From positions 203,114,213-203,178,212 of the forward strand of contig NC_030677.2 in NCBI RefSeq assembly GCF_000004195.4: a stretch of DNA of 64,000 nt, read 5' to 3'. The notes under the pieces were generated by a model. The model was not told the origin of the DNA. It worked only from the letters and a program-made list of their open reading frames with translations, and ran no database searches. Shown in pieces: positions 1 through 12,942 of the stretch. Numbering within the stretch: the first letter of the stretch is position 1; the number at the start of each line of letters is the position of its first letter. A program made the position numbers and the translations under genes. The DNA is from Xenopus tropicalis. Its lineage: Eukaryota > Chordata > Amphibia > Anura > Pipidae.

Positions 1-865
<865 letters not shown>

Positions 866-1046
866 TGATTCAGTAATGGTATCTCACTGTACAGTCAATG
901 AGCAAACTTTTGGGACTTTTTTCTAATGAATAGTGAAATACTGTACATATCTCTGTAGTTAAAAATTAACTTTGAGGTTGTTCCTGGAGACTTGTTTTTA
1001 ATACATGACAATCCCTATGCTGTCTTTATGGTATGTTCCTGTACAG

Positions 1047-1206
1047 CACCGGTTCTCAACCTGTGGGTCGGGTCTCCTTTGGGGGTGGAATGACCCTTTC
1101 ACAGGGGTCGCCTAAGACTATCGGAATTAATTTTATGGTTGGGGGTCACCACAACATGAGGAACTGTATTAAAGGGTCGCGGCATTAGGAAGGTTGAAAA
1201 CCACTG
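1047..1206. mobile_element. SPIN-like hAT MITE, copy 1
   Basis: A 160-bp non-autonomous DNA transposon. It starts CACCGGTTCTCAACCTGTGG and ends with the near-complement (GGAAGGTTGAAAACCACTG), so it has about 16-bp inverted ends of the CAGTGGTTCTCAACCT type. It is flanked by a perfect 8-bp direct repeat CTGTACAG (1039-1046 and 1207-1214), the hAT target-duplication length. The interior (GGGGTCGCCTAAGAC, GGGGGTCACCACAACATGAGG, TTAAAGGGTCGCGGCATTAG) matches what I recall of the SPIN family reported as horizontally transferred among tetrapods including Xenopus. The internal segment is deleted relative to the 185-bp copy at 31397. Confidence 0.85.
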
Positions 1207-2448
1207 CTGTACAGGCTGTGGCTTCATGTTGGAGAGATGTAACTAAATGCTCATTTATCCCTGTGCACAAGATGGCTCTCAGCTTCCTTCCTTGTTGCCA
1301 TAACACTTTAGTGCCCCCAACCACCACCAATTTCGAAATCCTGCAAATATCCCCACGCTCTTTGTTTAGCATTGAGCATTGGGCACTTCATAATTCAAAT
1401 TAAATTCAGCTTTTTTGCAACATTTAGCACATATAGACCCTTGTAGACCAATGATGTGTGACTTCATACCTGAGGGGATCCTATGTGCCAAGATTATTTC
1501 TTGATCCTAATCCACCCTCTCCCAAACTAAAACCAACCCAACCCAGTGAGCTGCCCTCCACTCCTCTATGACTGATATAAATAAATGATGGCCCAGGGGA
1601 GTAGGAGCAATCAGATAGATAGGCAAGGCTGAAGACAACCGTGCATGGGCTTAACCACACTGTACAGTACTGCTGGCTCTACAATTTCTATTACACACGT
1701 GCTGGGAGGTGCAGGAAATAGTTGGTCTGTCTCTCCTTTATTAGACCGCTCACTGTGATCACTCAGTAGCGTTCTGCATACGTGTAGGTAAATAGTTTCC
1801 AATGTCTCCACCAGCATCACAGCGCAGGCTACCCATGTGACCTGAGGGTCAAACACCGGGATAAGCCGCATTTGGCACACCGCATGGGTGGCCACATCAA
1901 GCAAAACACAGCTTGTTTGGAGTCAAGACCAAAGGAGCAGCTCTTGCGAGTGGCAATAATCAGACCTGTAAGGATTTCACTGTAATAGAGATCTACGCAC
2001 GGTGGCCAGAAGGGCATCACGTAGAAGGCAAACACATACATCTGGCACCGCCACCCCCTTCTTTTTAATTAAGAACTTTAGTGCATGAGAATTCAGGCTC
2101 AGTTGTTTCCATTCCCCTTCAGTAAAAGGAATATGGTTCCATGTGCATTTTTTTAATTGTTCCCTTTAAAAAAAAAATCCTTGATGTATTTATTGGTCTA
2201 GGGAAAAAAAAAAACCACTTCAGTTTGGCATTACAGAGAAACATATATTATGCCCTAGGGACCAATACACTACATGTATTGTTTTCCTTGCGGCTTTTTC
2301 TTAGCCTATTGTAAATTAGAACTTAATCTGTCTTCACTCATATACCAGGCTGTTAACAATGTGCAGCTAGAATCAAACGAAAGCCAGCCCAGCTCCGGGG
2401 GCACGGGAATCTGGCTAGGGACTCACTCAAGTGGTCGGGTTCCTCCTG

Positions 2449-2870
2449 TCACATTCCCATCAGTCCCTGCCCCAGTGAGCTTACAATCTAAGGTCCCTAT
2501 CACATTCCCATCAGTCCCTGCCCCAGTGAGCTTACAATCTAAGGTCCCTATCACATTCCCATCAGTCCCTGCCCCAGTGGAGCTTACAATCTAAGGTCCC
2601 TATCACATTCCCATCAGTCCCTGCCCTAGTGAGCTTACAATCTAAGGTCCCTATCACATTCCCATCAGCCCCTGTCCCAGTGAGCTTTACAATCTAAGGT
2701 CCCTATCACATTCCCATCAGTCCCGGCCCCAGTGGAGCTTACAATCTAAGGTCCCTATCCCATTCCCATCAGCCCCTGCCCCAGTGAGCTTACAATCTAA
2801 GGTCCCTATCACATTCCCATCAGTCCCTGCCCCAGTGGAGCTTACAATCTAATGTCCCTATCACATTCAC
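2449..2870. repeat. Tandem array, 51-bp unit, about 8 copies
   Basis: Units begin TCACATTCCCATCAGTCCCT and contain GAGCTTACAATCTAAGGTCC; successive starts (2449, 2500) give a 51-bp period, with a 1-bp insertion (GTGGAGC) in some units. It is followed by ACACACTAGGGGCAGTTTTATCAGG and a segment (2880-2990) with a GGGAGGAAAC motif, so the array seems to have expanded from part of a dispersed repeat. The 106-aa ORF across its left end is a by-product of the array. Confidence 0.93.
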
Positions 2871-2879
2871 ACACACTAG

Positions 2880-4001
2880 GGGCAGTTTTATCAGGATCCA
2901 CTTAACCTTCTTATATGTTTTTGGGAGGAAACAGACACAGACACAAAGAGAACATACAGATAGTACCCGGAGTCAGTCTAGGGATCCCAATAAAATATGT
3001 CAACATCTTTCCCACAACCCTGAAACTTGCTAAGATCCGCTAATTTGGCTACCCATATGCAAAGCCAAATCAGGCTAATACAAGAATTTGGCTCCTAGGC
3101 CAACAATTGAATGTTAATGGAGGACTGACAGGCGAGGACCACATTGATATGTTGATGAAGTCCAGGTCCGATGGAATTTTCTAACCTGCTGATAGATGTG
3201 TAGCCAAGATCAAGTCATCACAAGGCGCCATACATGGGTCTATTAACTGCCAACTCGGTCTGAAGAAACCAAGTTGTTCAGCCATCCTAGACATCTTGAC
3301 CAGCCTCCTTGGTGTTCCTGGATGAAATAGTTCAGACCAATACTGGGCTTTCAAAATGAATGCTGGTCATTAAGGCTTGCATTTGTAGGTCCCTCTGCCT
3401 GTCTACTTGCCTATTCCTTCTGTGAGACACTCACAGTATCCGTAAATAGCTCTTTCCCTTTCCAAAAACCCAACTTGCAAATCAAAGAGACCGAGGGGGT
3501 CTTTTTCTTCTTTTTTTCTTACAACTGTAAGAAGTTTGAAGTGTAAAACGGAAAGAGAACAAAGGCCCAATTTCTCAAGCGCAGTCAATTTTAAGGTTAG
3601 CCTTTGACCGTTTGATCCATTCCACATTCGGAGGAAAATGAGAAAAAAGGAACAATATAAAAAATAAAAACACGCACTCGCACGAAGGATATGTTAATTT
3701 TTTCCACATTTTCGGTCTTGGGGACTTGAAACAGGCTATAACATTTTAAGCAGCTGCAGTAAATAAATGAACAGTAGGAGGTAGGGTCCGGAAACAGATT
3801 CCAAATCCGTTGGAGGATCTTTTCAGCAGCGTATATACCGCCATTCATTGCAGATGAGGAATATCCTGTGGTAATGTGAAACCCAATCCAGCTCTGGGCC
3901 TCTGAGTGGATAGTCTTGTGCTGTTTCTCATGAAATCATGGGCCTATTCATAACCAAAATATGCTTTTTCCTCCCAATTTTATTTTCCCATGTTATATTC
4001 C
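2880..4001. other. Intronic DNA with a GGGAGGAAAC-type dispersed repeat
   Basis: 2925-2990 resembles the widespread vertebrate repeat with GGGAGGAAAC followed by GAGAACATACA; related fragments occur at about 31046 and 42714. The rest (3000-4001) shows no array, inverted terminus or gene. Confidence 0.5.
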
Positions 4002-4005
4002 TTAA

Positions 4006-5215
4006 AGGAGAACTAAAGCCTAACTAAAGAAGTAGGGCAGAAATGTTGTACATTATATTTTGGGTTTCTGTACCAGCCCAAGGCAACCACAGCCCTTTAG
4101 CAGGGAAGATCTGTGCCCCCAAAGATGCCCCAGTAGCCCCCCCATCTTCTTTTCTGCTGATTCCCTGCTCTGTGCTGCTGTCACTTACCTGAGCTTAGGG
4201 ACCCACTCACTATATACTGTATATATACAATATAAATGTCACAGTATAACCTGAGCTTAGGTGCCCACTCACTATATACTGTATATATACAATATAAATG
4301 TCACAGTATAACCTGAGCTTAGGGGCCCACTCACTATATACTGTATATATACACTATAAATGTCACAGTATAACCTGAGCTTAGGGGCCCACTCATTATA
4401 TACTGTATATATACACTATAAATGTCACAGTATAACCTGAGCTTAGGGGCCCACTCACTATATACTGTATATATACACTATAAATGTCACAGTATAACCT
4501 GAGCTTAGGGGCCCACTCACTATATACTGTGTATGTACACTATAAATGTCACAGTATAACCTGAGCTTAGGGGCCCACTCATTATATACTGTATATATAC
4601 AATATAAATGTCACAGTATAACCTGAGCTTAGGGGCCCACTCACTATATACTGTATATATACAATATAAATGTCACAGTATAACCTGAGCTTAGGGGCCC
4701 ACTCACTATATACTGTGTATGTACACTATAAATGTCACAGTATAACCTGAGCTTAGGGAACCGCTCACTATATACTGTATATATACAATATAAATGTCAC
4801 AATATAACCTGAGCTTAGGGGCCCACTCACTATATACTGTATATATACAATATAAATGTCACAGTATAACCTGAGCTTAGGGACCCACTCACTATATACT
4901 GTGTATATACACTATAAATGGCACAGTATAACCTGAGCTTAGGGGCCCACTCACTATATACTGTATATATACAATATAAATGTCACAATATATGGCTGAT
5001 TATAAATAATACAGATAAATACTAAATGGCAGCTCAGAAACCAATGCAATTTGCATCGGAATTTGATAATCAGCCCTTTAGCATCAGATTATATGACAGA
5101 CAAACCTCATTTTCTGCTTCATAATTTGTGACAACCCCAAAGCTCAACTTTTAACAGCTGCTAAGATCTCATTGAATATGTGTTGTAGACTTAATTTTTA
5201 GGGTTTAGTTACCCT
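4006..5215. mobile_element. TTAA-target MITE (T2/Kolobok-like) carrying a tandem array
   Basis: The left end (AGGAGAACTAAAGCCTAA after TTAA at 4002-4005) is the inverted complement of the right end (TTAGGGTTTAGTTACCCTTTGA near 5200-5219). The flanking tetranucleotide is TTAA on the left and a decayed TTGA on the right. These ends resemble abundant TTAA-target MITEs of Xenopus (T2 group). The interior contains a 62-bp tandem array at 4189-4990. I infer a non-autonomous element; no transposase is present. Confidence 0.75.
4189..4990. repeat. Tandem array, 62-bp unit, about 13 copies
   Basis: Unit starts CTGAGCTTAGGGGCCCACTC and continues with a TATA-rich part (ACTGTATATATACAATATA) and TGTCACAGTATAAC. 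Starts at 4189 and 4251 fix the period at 62 bp. Units differ by small substitutions such as ACAATATA versus ACACTATA. The array lies wholly within the MITE at 4006-5215. Confidence 0.95.
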
Positions 5216-5520
5216 TTGAAGGGAAAAATACACCCTGTTTAAGTTAACATATAATGCTACAAAAAGGCAACTTTGCCCATCATAGACTAATAGCTATACA
5301 GGGTCTAGAGGGTCTTAGATTGAATTCCAACCAGGTTACTATCTTTGCAGTGCTTAATTGGCCACTTTATTTGTATTGGTCTTTCTCCCACAAACCAGTA
5401 GGTTTACGAGACCTGGAACCCACAGGTTGGGCAGATAAAGACCGTAAGCCCTGGGTGCGGGTTCAGATGGGTGCCAGGGCCCTTCCCCTTTGTTGATATA
5501 ATAGTACTGACCCCTTACAG

Positions 5521-5795
5521 CAGGGATCCCCAACCTTTTATACCCGTGAACCACATTCAAATGGAAAAAGTGTTGGGGAGCATGAACATAGCTCCTGGGG
5601 GTTCTCTAATAAGAGCTGTAATTGGCTATTTGGTAGCCCCTATGTGTTTGGAAGTATGTGTGGTTTTTATGCTTCCAAAACTTGCCTCCAAGCCAGAAAT
5701 TCAAAAATAAGCAGCTGATTTGAGGCCACTGGGAGCAACATCCAAGCGGTTGGTGAGCAACATATTGCCCCCGAGCCACTGGTTGGAGATCACTG
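5521..5795. mobile_element. hAT-type MITE with 8-bp target duplication
   Basis: A 275-bp element starting CAGGGATCCCCAACC and ending GGTTGGAGATCACTG, imperfect inverted ends. It is flanked by a perfect 8-bp direct repeat CCTTACAG (5513-5520 and 5796-5803), typical of hAT insertion. It has no coding capacity; ORFs crossing it are chance. Confidence 0.88.
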
Positions 5796-6372
5796 CCTTA
5801 CAGTATGGATTTGGTTCCTGGGGGGTTAATATATATGCAGTGCATGTTCCAGCATCCAGGTGCCCAAACCCTGTTGGAGGGAGGTGGGACAGGTCCCAAA
5901 TTAGGCACCTTTACATTCTACAGATCCTGCAAAGTCAATTTTGCCCCAAGCCCTTTCAGACCTGAAGGCACCCTCGCCTTTGATTTCTTCTTCTTGGGAT
6001 TCCACGTTTGCGCTCTTCCTTTCTGCCGCAGGGCTGACACTGTGAGTGATGGAACGATAGAATATTTACGTCCCACGGCAATCGCCAACTTCTGGAAAAC
6101 ATTAGCAGAACATTCACACGTCTGACGCCAATGTGCGACTCTGTTCCGCGCGCTCAACACCTCGCAACCTCGCAGAACATTTTCTGGAGATATTTTCTTT
6201 TATAAAATAGTTTGCTTTTCGTGGCCACTTGCCGAGGACTTTTCCATTTGTGATGGGGGGCGTGTGTGAGTACGTTCCTTCCCAGTCGGGTGATCTCATT
6301 GCCTATCCTGCATCCTAGGGTGCTATTGCGTGGCTAATGAAGTCGTTTGGGCAACGTCGTTCATATTACAAG

Positions 6373-7492
6373 TACAGGTATGGGACCCATTATCCAGAAT
6401 GCTCGGGACCTGGGATTTTCCGGATAAGGGGTCTTTCTGTAATTCAGATCCCCTACCTTAAGTCTACTAAAAAATGATTTAAAAAGTAATTAAATCCTAT
6501 AGGATTGTTTAGCCCCCAATAAGGGGTAATTATATCTTAGTTGGGATCAAGTACAGGTACTGTTTTATTATTACAGAGAAAAGGGAATCATTTAACCATT
6601 AAATAAACCCAATAGGGCTGTTCTGCCCCCAATAAGGGGTAATTATATCTTAGTTGGGATCAAGTACAGGTACTGTTTTATTATTACAGAGAAAAAGGAA
6701 TCATTTAACCATGAAATAAACCCAATAGGGCTGCTCTGCCCCCAATAAGGGGTAATTATATCTTAGTTGGGATCAAGTACAGGTACTGTTTTATTATTAC
6801 AGAGAAAAGGGAATCATTTAACCATTAAATAAACCCAATAGGGCTGTTCTGCCCCCAATAAGGGGTAATTATATCTTAGTTGGGATCAAGTACAGGTACT
6901 GTTTTATTATTATAGAGAAAAGGGAATCATTTAACCATTAAATAAACCCAATAGGGCTGTTCTGCCCCCCAATAAGGGGTAATTATATCTTAGTTGGGAT
7001 CAAGTACAGGTACTGTTTTATTATTACAGAGAAAAGGGAATCATTTAACCATTAAATAAACCCAATAGGGCTGTTCTGCCCCCAATAAGGGGTAATTATA
7101 TCTTAGTTGGGATCAAGTACAGGTACTGTTTTATTATTACAGAGAAAAGGGAATAATTTAACCATTAAATAAACCCAATAGGGCTGTTCTGCCCCCAATA
7201 AGGGGTAATTATATCTTAGTTGGGATCAAGTACAGGTACTGTTTTATTATTACAGAGAAAAGGGAATCATTTAACCATGAAATAAACCCAATAGGGCTGT
7301 TCTGCCCCCAATAAGGGGTAATTATATCTTAGTTGGGATCAAGTACAGTTACTGTTTTATTATTACAGAGAAAAGAAAATAATTTATAAAAATGTGATCT
7401 ATTTGGTAAAAATGGAGTCTATGGGAGACGGCCTTTCATAATTTGGAGCTTTCTGGATAATGGGTTTCCAGATAAGGGATCCCATACCTGTA
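6373..7492 (+). mobile_element. TACAGGTA-ended MITE, copy A, with 8-unit 113-bp array
   Basis: Terminal inverted repeats: left TACAGGTATGGGACCCATTA (6373) and right ATAAGGGATCCCATACCTGTA (to 7492). Inside are 8 tandem 113-bp monomers (ACAGGTACTGTTTTATTATT ... TTAGTTGGGATCAAGT; starts at 6553 and 6666 give the period). Five copies of this family lie in the window (also 11022, 16925, 27562, 48973) with different monomer counts. The outermost TA may be a mariner-like target duplication, but this is uncertain. Confidence 0.9.
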
Positions 7493-8198
7493 TAAGAAAA
7501 GGTAACGGATGTACCTAGATACTTTCTCCAACTTCCAAGAACCCAAAAACATTTTCCGAAACCGCATTGGGTTTAAATGTCGTTCCACGTTGGCAGCTCC
7601 GTGACGCATTAGTGCAGCGATTTCCTGAAACAGTGCACTTTTTATAAAGCTAAATTGAAGGTTTCCTGCGTTTTCCAAGCTATTATTTTGCACTGGCGTG
7701 TTTCCTATTTTTTTTTTTTTCATAAATGAACCCAAAAAATCATATTAATAAAAACTAGGGGGAGTTTGAGCTAATGAAGTATTGTTCTATCTGGGCAAGT
7801 AATACCCCTCCCCTCCGCCGCCCCCCCCCCCCCCCAAGCTCCTCGGATTTTTGTTTCCCCTGTAGCCTTGATCGGAAACAGCTGGCTTTTGTCTAAAAAG
7901 CTGTTTTGTGAAAAAGTCTGAATGTTGAGAAGCCGAGCTGAGGTCATCAGCAAAGCAGGTGCTTGGGAAGGGACTGGAATGCGGCGCGGGCTGATTTCAC
8001 TGGATTGCGCTTAATGGGATACATTCCGTCGCCAGCGCTGGGATATGGAATCTGGGTGCGCTCCCGTGTCTTTGGGTGTAATCGGAGAAATCGCAACTTA
8101 ACCGTGAACATTACAGCACAAGGAGATCGGCCCCTGGTCACATGTTTATATGGGAGAGTAGAAGCTGCGTTAGCGGTCGTTTAAAGGGACAGTTCTTA
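7493..8198. other. Intronic DNA without a supported feature
   Basis: Contains an A/T tract and a poly-C stretch near 7821-7837. 7963-8180 is GC-richer and looks single-copy, but no exon-like segment with splice sites and conserved coding could be defended. Confidence 0.5.
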
Positions 8199-8975
8199 GC
8201 ACACTAAGCACAATTCAGCAGGAACAGCCCCCTAAGTTTGCCCATAGCCTGTACAGAGAGATACCATAAAACTATGGCAGCAAAGAGATTCCCCTGTACT
8301 AAACACAATTCAGCAGGAACAGCCCCCTAAGTTTGCTCATAGCCTGTACAGAGAGATACCATAAAACTATGGCACATAGGGATTCCCCTGTACTAAGCAC
8401 AATTCAGCAGGAACAGCCCCCTAAGTTTGCCCATAGCCTGTACAGAGAGATACCATAAAACTATAGCAGCATAGGGATTCCCCTGTACTAAGCACAATTC
8501 AGCAGGAACAGCCCCCTAAGTTTGCCCATAGCCTGCACAGAGAGATACCATAAAACTATGGCACATAGGGATTCTCCTGTACTATGCACAATTCAGCAGG
8601 AACAGCCCCCTAAGTTTGCTTATAGCCTGTACAGAGAGATACCATAAAGCTATGGCAGCATAGGGATTCCCCTGTACTAAGCACAATCCAGCAGGAACAG
8701 CCCCCTAAGTTTGCTCATAGCCTGTACAGAGAGATACCATAAAGCTATGGCAGCATAGGGATTCCCCTGTACTAAGCACAATTCAGCAGGAACAGCCCCC
8801 TAAGTTTTCTCATAGCCTGTACAGAGAAATACCATAAAGCTATGGCAGCATAGGGATTCCCCTGTACTGAGCACAATTCAGCAGGAACAGCCCCCTAAGT
8901 TTGCTCATAGCCTGTACAGAGAGATACCATAAAACTATGGCAGCATAGGGATTCCCCTGTACTAAGCACAATTCA
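8199..8975. repeat. Tandem array, about 95-bp unit, 8 copies plus a partial
   Basis: Unit starts CTAAGCACAATTCAGCAGGA and contains CCCCCTAAGTTTGC, ACAGAGAGATACCATAAA and CATAGGGATTCCCCTGTA. Unit starts at 8203, 8299, 8393, 8488, 8581, 8677, 8772, 8867 and 8961 give 93-96 bp. The sequence before it (TTAAAGGGACAGTT at 8181) resembles a TTAA-MITE end, so this array may also be riding on a transposon. Confidence 0.94.
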
Positions 8976-9817
8976 AAAATTCTATATGCACCCGAAGGCG
9001 GCCCCACTAAAGCTGCCGCTCTGGGCACAGCCCCCCGGGTTCCTGTATATACAGCCCTGCTGAAAGGGGGATTGTGGTTTGGGGTTAATGGGAAAACTGC
9101 CTACAGATCCAGAACAATAAGTTGGGAATATTAGTAATATGGCGAGCCCAGACCAGCTTACCCTTATCCAAGCAATAATACAGTATATACAGTGCCAAAT
9201 ACTTGTTCCCCCTGAGAGATGATCATTCTTTTTTCTTGGTGAAAATTGGGTCTTTTGTGAGTCCCTGATGCCGGCGCAATATTGGAATAGAGCTATTGTG
9301 CTTATTAATGTGAGAGGCACTAATGAGGCAGCGTGGGGCCGGTAGCTAGGGAAGCACAGCATAGTTACACAGCGCCATAGCACTCTGTTAGGAAGTGACA
9401 TCACTGGCCTGAGAGGTCCCATTATGGGCGCTTATGGGATATAAGAGACAGCTTTATACGCACTATTGCTGCAATGAGACAGGAGGGACCCAGGAAGGAG
9501 CCCACGGGAGGAAATGATTAAAAGAGAAATGACAATTATTGGCACTTTCTAATCAAGTGGGAGTTGACCTCCCCAAATAAAGTTATTTTGCTGTCCTGGA
9601 AGGGAATTTGTTATGAAAGTTGGACTTTCTCATCACATCAATAATGTTCCCTGCCAAGGAAAACTTCCTCTCCGAGGCCCCCTGTGTGTTCCAAGTCAAG
9701 CAATGGGGAAGCGCTACATTAGCGGGGTTCTCCTTCATTAAACAGGGAACGCTGCCATGGCGCGCTTATTTACTCCTCCCAAACACTGCCGAGCTGGCTG
9801 CAGCTGCTCTGGGCTAG
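8976..9817. other. Intronic single-copy-looking DNA
   Basis: No array or inverted terminus. The part at 9440-9660 has homeodomain-type AT motifs (AATGATTAAAAG, ACAATTATTGG, TCTAATCAAG) in low-repeat sequence and is a candidate conserved non-coding element; this is inference only. Confidence 0.4.
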
Positions 9818-10190
9818 GGGGGTGCTGGGAGATGTAGTTCCGCACACACAGCACAAGGGGATGCTGGGAGATGTAGTTCCGCACACACAGCACAAGGGGA
9901 TGCTGGGAGATGTAGTTCCGCACACACAGCACAAGGGGATGCTGGGAGATGTAGTTATGCACACAGCACAGGGGATGCTTGGAGATGTAGTTCTGCACAC
10001 ACAGCACAGGGGGATGCTGGGAGATGTAGTTCCGCACACACAGCACAGGGGATGCTGGGAGATGTAGTTCCGCACACACAGCACAGGGGGATGCTGGGAG
10101 ATGTAGTTCCGCACACACAGCACAGGGAGATGCTGGGGGATGTAGTTCTGCACACACAGCACAGGAGGATGCTGGGAGATGTAGTTCTGC
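9818..10190. repeat. Tandem array, about 39-bp unit, 10 copies, with ZNF143/THAP11-type motif
   Basis: Each unit contains GATGCTGGGAGATGTAGTT followed by CYGCACACACAGCACA. The complement AACTACATCTCCCAGCAT fits the ACTAYRNNNCCCR consensus known as a ZNF143 (Staf)/THAP11 site. About 10 units are present, one shortened (near 9950) and several with one or two substitutions (GCTTGGAG, GCTGGGGG). ORFs of 146-166 aa on both strands arise only because the pattern repeats through the frames. Confidence 0.93.
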
Positions 10191-11021
10191 CCATCCCACA
10201 CACCTGCCATGCAGACATTCACTGCGCAGCACAACAAACGCTTTTTAGATTTTGGGCCCAAACGCAGCATGTTTTCACTCTATTTCTATAAGCAGCGGCT
10301 TAAACAGATTTCGTTTTTTTATTCCTAATGCCCGACGCTTCGACGTTTGGAAAAGCTGCTTAAAGAGATTTTTTTTTTTTTAAGTGTTGAACTTTGATAT
10401 TTTTTTTTCTGATTTAATGCCACTTTTAATGTCATTTTTTATTAAATCCTTACTTATGGCTTTTGATCTTATTTATAGCCGAGTCCGTGCGCATATGGAA
10501 ACTATTATTATATACAATAGAGATGAAAGGATTAGGCCGCATAGGGAACCATTTAGCGCAGTAATACTCTCAGGCCGCTACAGCCCCACGCGCTGCTCAT
10601 TCCCTTTCCCACAACGCTGCACTTTAGCTGCTCGGATAAGAGATTTTTTTTCCCTCTCTCCCTTTTTTTTTTTCTAAATCTGCTTTTCTTCTATCCGATA
10701 AATCCACAAAAAATTATAGAGCAAAATGTAACCTGCAGATGTATTCATTGTTAGAACAAAAAGTCATCAGTTTCTTTTTTTGTATTTCATACAAAGCGTA
10801 ATATGTTTGATTTTATATATTGGATCTGAAACAGATCGGACAAATTCACAGTCCTGGCCAAACCGAATCCGAATCCTAAAAATCACGTAACTTTTTGTCA
10901 AGTAAACACAGAAGAGGAAAATTTTTCACCGCGTGCGACATTTCGGCTGAATCCGAAAAACTGGATTCGATGCATCCCTAGTTTTCATTAAAGATTTCAC
11001 TCCTCTTGTTGTATCAGAGGG
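10191..11021. other. AT-rich intronic DNA with a decayed hAT fragment
   Basis: Homopolymer T runs occur at 10370-10410 and 10650-10675. About 10850-10980 ends with GGATTCGATGCATCCCTAG and contains CCGAATCC segments, resembling the hAT family at 21197 and 62891 in a degraded form. Otherwise nothing seen. Confidence 0.5.
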
Positions 11022-12942
11022 TAGATACGTTACCCAGAAGCCTCTTACCCAGAACGTTCCGGATTACAGGAAGGCCATCTCCCATAATTCAAATTTAAAA
11101 AAATATTCCTTTTTCTCTAATAATAATTAACAATCCTATTGGGTTCATTTAATGTTTAAAAGATTTTTTAGTAGACTTAAGGTATAATGATCCAAATTAC
11201 ATAAAGCTACATGTATCCTTATTGGAGGTTAAACAGTCCTATTGGATTTATTTCATGTTTAAATGATTCCCTTTTCTCTGTAATAATAAAACAGTACCTG
11301 TACTTGATCCCAACTAAGATATAATTACCCCTTATTGGGGCAGAACAGCCCTATTGGGTTTATTTAATGGTTAAATAATTCCCTTTTCTCTGTAATAATA
11401 AAACAGTACCTGTACTTGATCCCAACTAAGATATAATTACCCCTTATTGGGGCAGAACAGCCCTATTGGGTTTATTTAATGGTTAAATGATTCCCTTTTC
11501 TCTGTAATAATAAAACAGTACCTGTACTTGATCCCAACTAAGATATAATTACCCCTTATTGGGGGCAGAACAGCCCTATTGGGTTTATTTCATGGTTAAA
11601 TGATTCCCTTTTCTCTGTAATAATAAAACAGTACCTGTACTTGATCCCAACTAAGATATAATTACCCCTTATTGGGGGCAGAACAGCCCTATTGGGTTTA
11701 TTTAATGGTTAAATGATTCCCTTTTCTCTGTAATAATAAAACAGTACCTGTACTTGATCCCAACTAAGATATAATTACCCCTTATTGGGGGCAGAACAGC
11801 CCTATTGGGTTTATTTAATGGTTAAATGATTCCCTTTTCTCTGTAATAATAAAACAGTACCTGTACTTGATCCCAACTAAGATATAATTACCCCTTATTG
11901 GGGGCAGAACAGTCCTATTGGGTTTATTTCATGTTTAAATGATTCCCTTTTCTCTGTAATAATAAAACAGTACCTGTACTTGATCCCAACTAAGATATAA
12001 TTACCCCTTATTGGGGGCAGAACAGCCCTATTGGGTTTATTTAATGGTTAAATGATTCCCTTTTCTCTGTAATAATAAAACAGTACCTGTACTTGATCCC
12101 AACTAAGATATAATTACCCCTTATTGGGGCAGAACAGCCCTATTGGGTTTATTTCATGGTTAAATGATTCCCTTTTCTCTGTAATAATAAAACAGTACCT
12201 GTACTTGATCCCAACTAAGATATAATTACCCCTTATTGGGGGCAGAACAGCCCTATTGGGTTTATTTCATGGTTAAATGATTCCCTTTTCTCTGTAATAA
12301 TAAAACAGTACCTGTACTTGATCCCAACTAAGATATAATTACCCCTTATTGGGGGCAGAACAGTCCTATTGGGTTTATTTCATGTTTAAATGATTCCCTT
12401 TTCTCTGTAATAATAAAACAGTACCTGTACTTGATCCCAACTAAGATATAATTACCCCTTATTGGGGGCAGAACAGCCCTATTGGGTTTATTTAATGGTT
12501 AAATGATTCCCTTTTCTCTGTAATAATAAAACAGTACCTGTACTTGATCCCAACTAAGATATAATTACCCCTTATTGGGGGCAGAACAGCCCTATTGGGT
12601 TTATTTAATGGTTAAATGATTCCCTTTTCTCTGTAATAATAAAACAGTACCTGTACTTGATCCCAACTAAGATATAATTACCCCTTATTGGGGGCAGAAC
12701 AGCCCTATTGGGTTTATTTCATGGTTAAATGATTCCCTTTTCTCTGTAATAATAAAACAGTACCTGTACTTGATCCCAACTAAGATATAATTACCCCTTA
12801 TTGGGGGCAGAACAGTCCTATTGGGTTTATTGAATGTATAAATAATTTTTCAGTGGACCTAAATTATGGAGATCTAACTTAACAGAAAGACCTCTTATCC
12901 AGAAAGTCCCAAGTATATATATATATATATCCATTACCTGTA
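11022..12942 (-). mobile_element. TACAGGTA-ended MITE, copy B, with 14-unit 113-bp array
   Basis: Same family as copy A in reverse orientation. The right terminus TACCTGTA is at 12935-12942; the left terminus is decayed (GATACGTTACCCAGAAG near 11025). It contains 14 monomers (TACTTGATCCCAACTAAGAT recurs every 113 bp or close to it). In this orientation each monomer carries AATAATAAAAC, so the tcf4 sense strand of the intron gains a series of AATAAA hexamers. A short (AT) run lies at 12914-12930. Confidence 0.9.

Noticed and set aside
9738..10270. 164- and 166-aa repeat ORFs on the minus strand
   Set aside because: The 39-bp array keeps frames open; nothing but the array is encoded.
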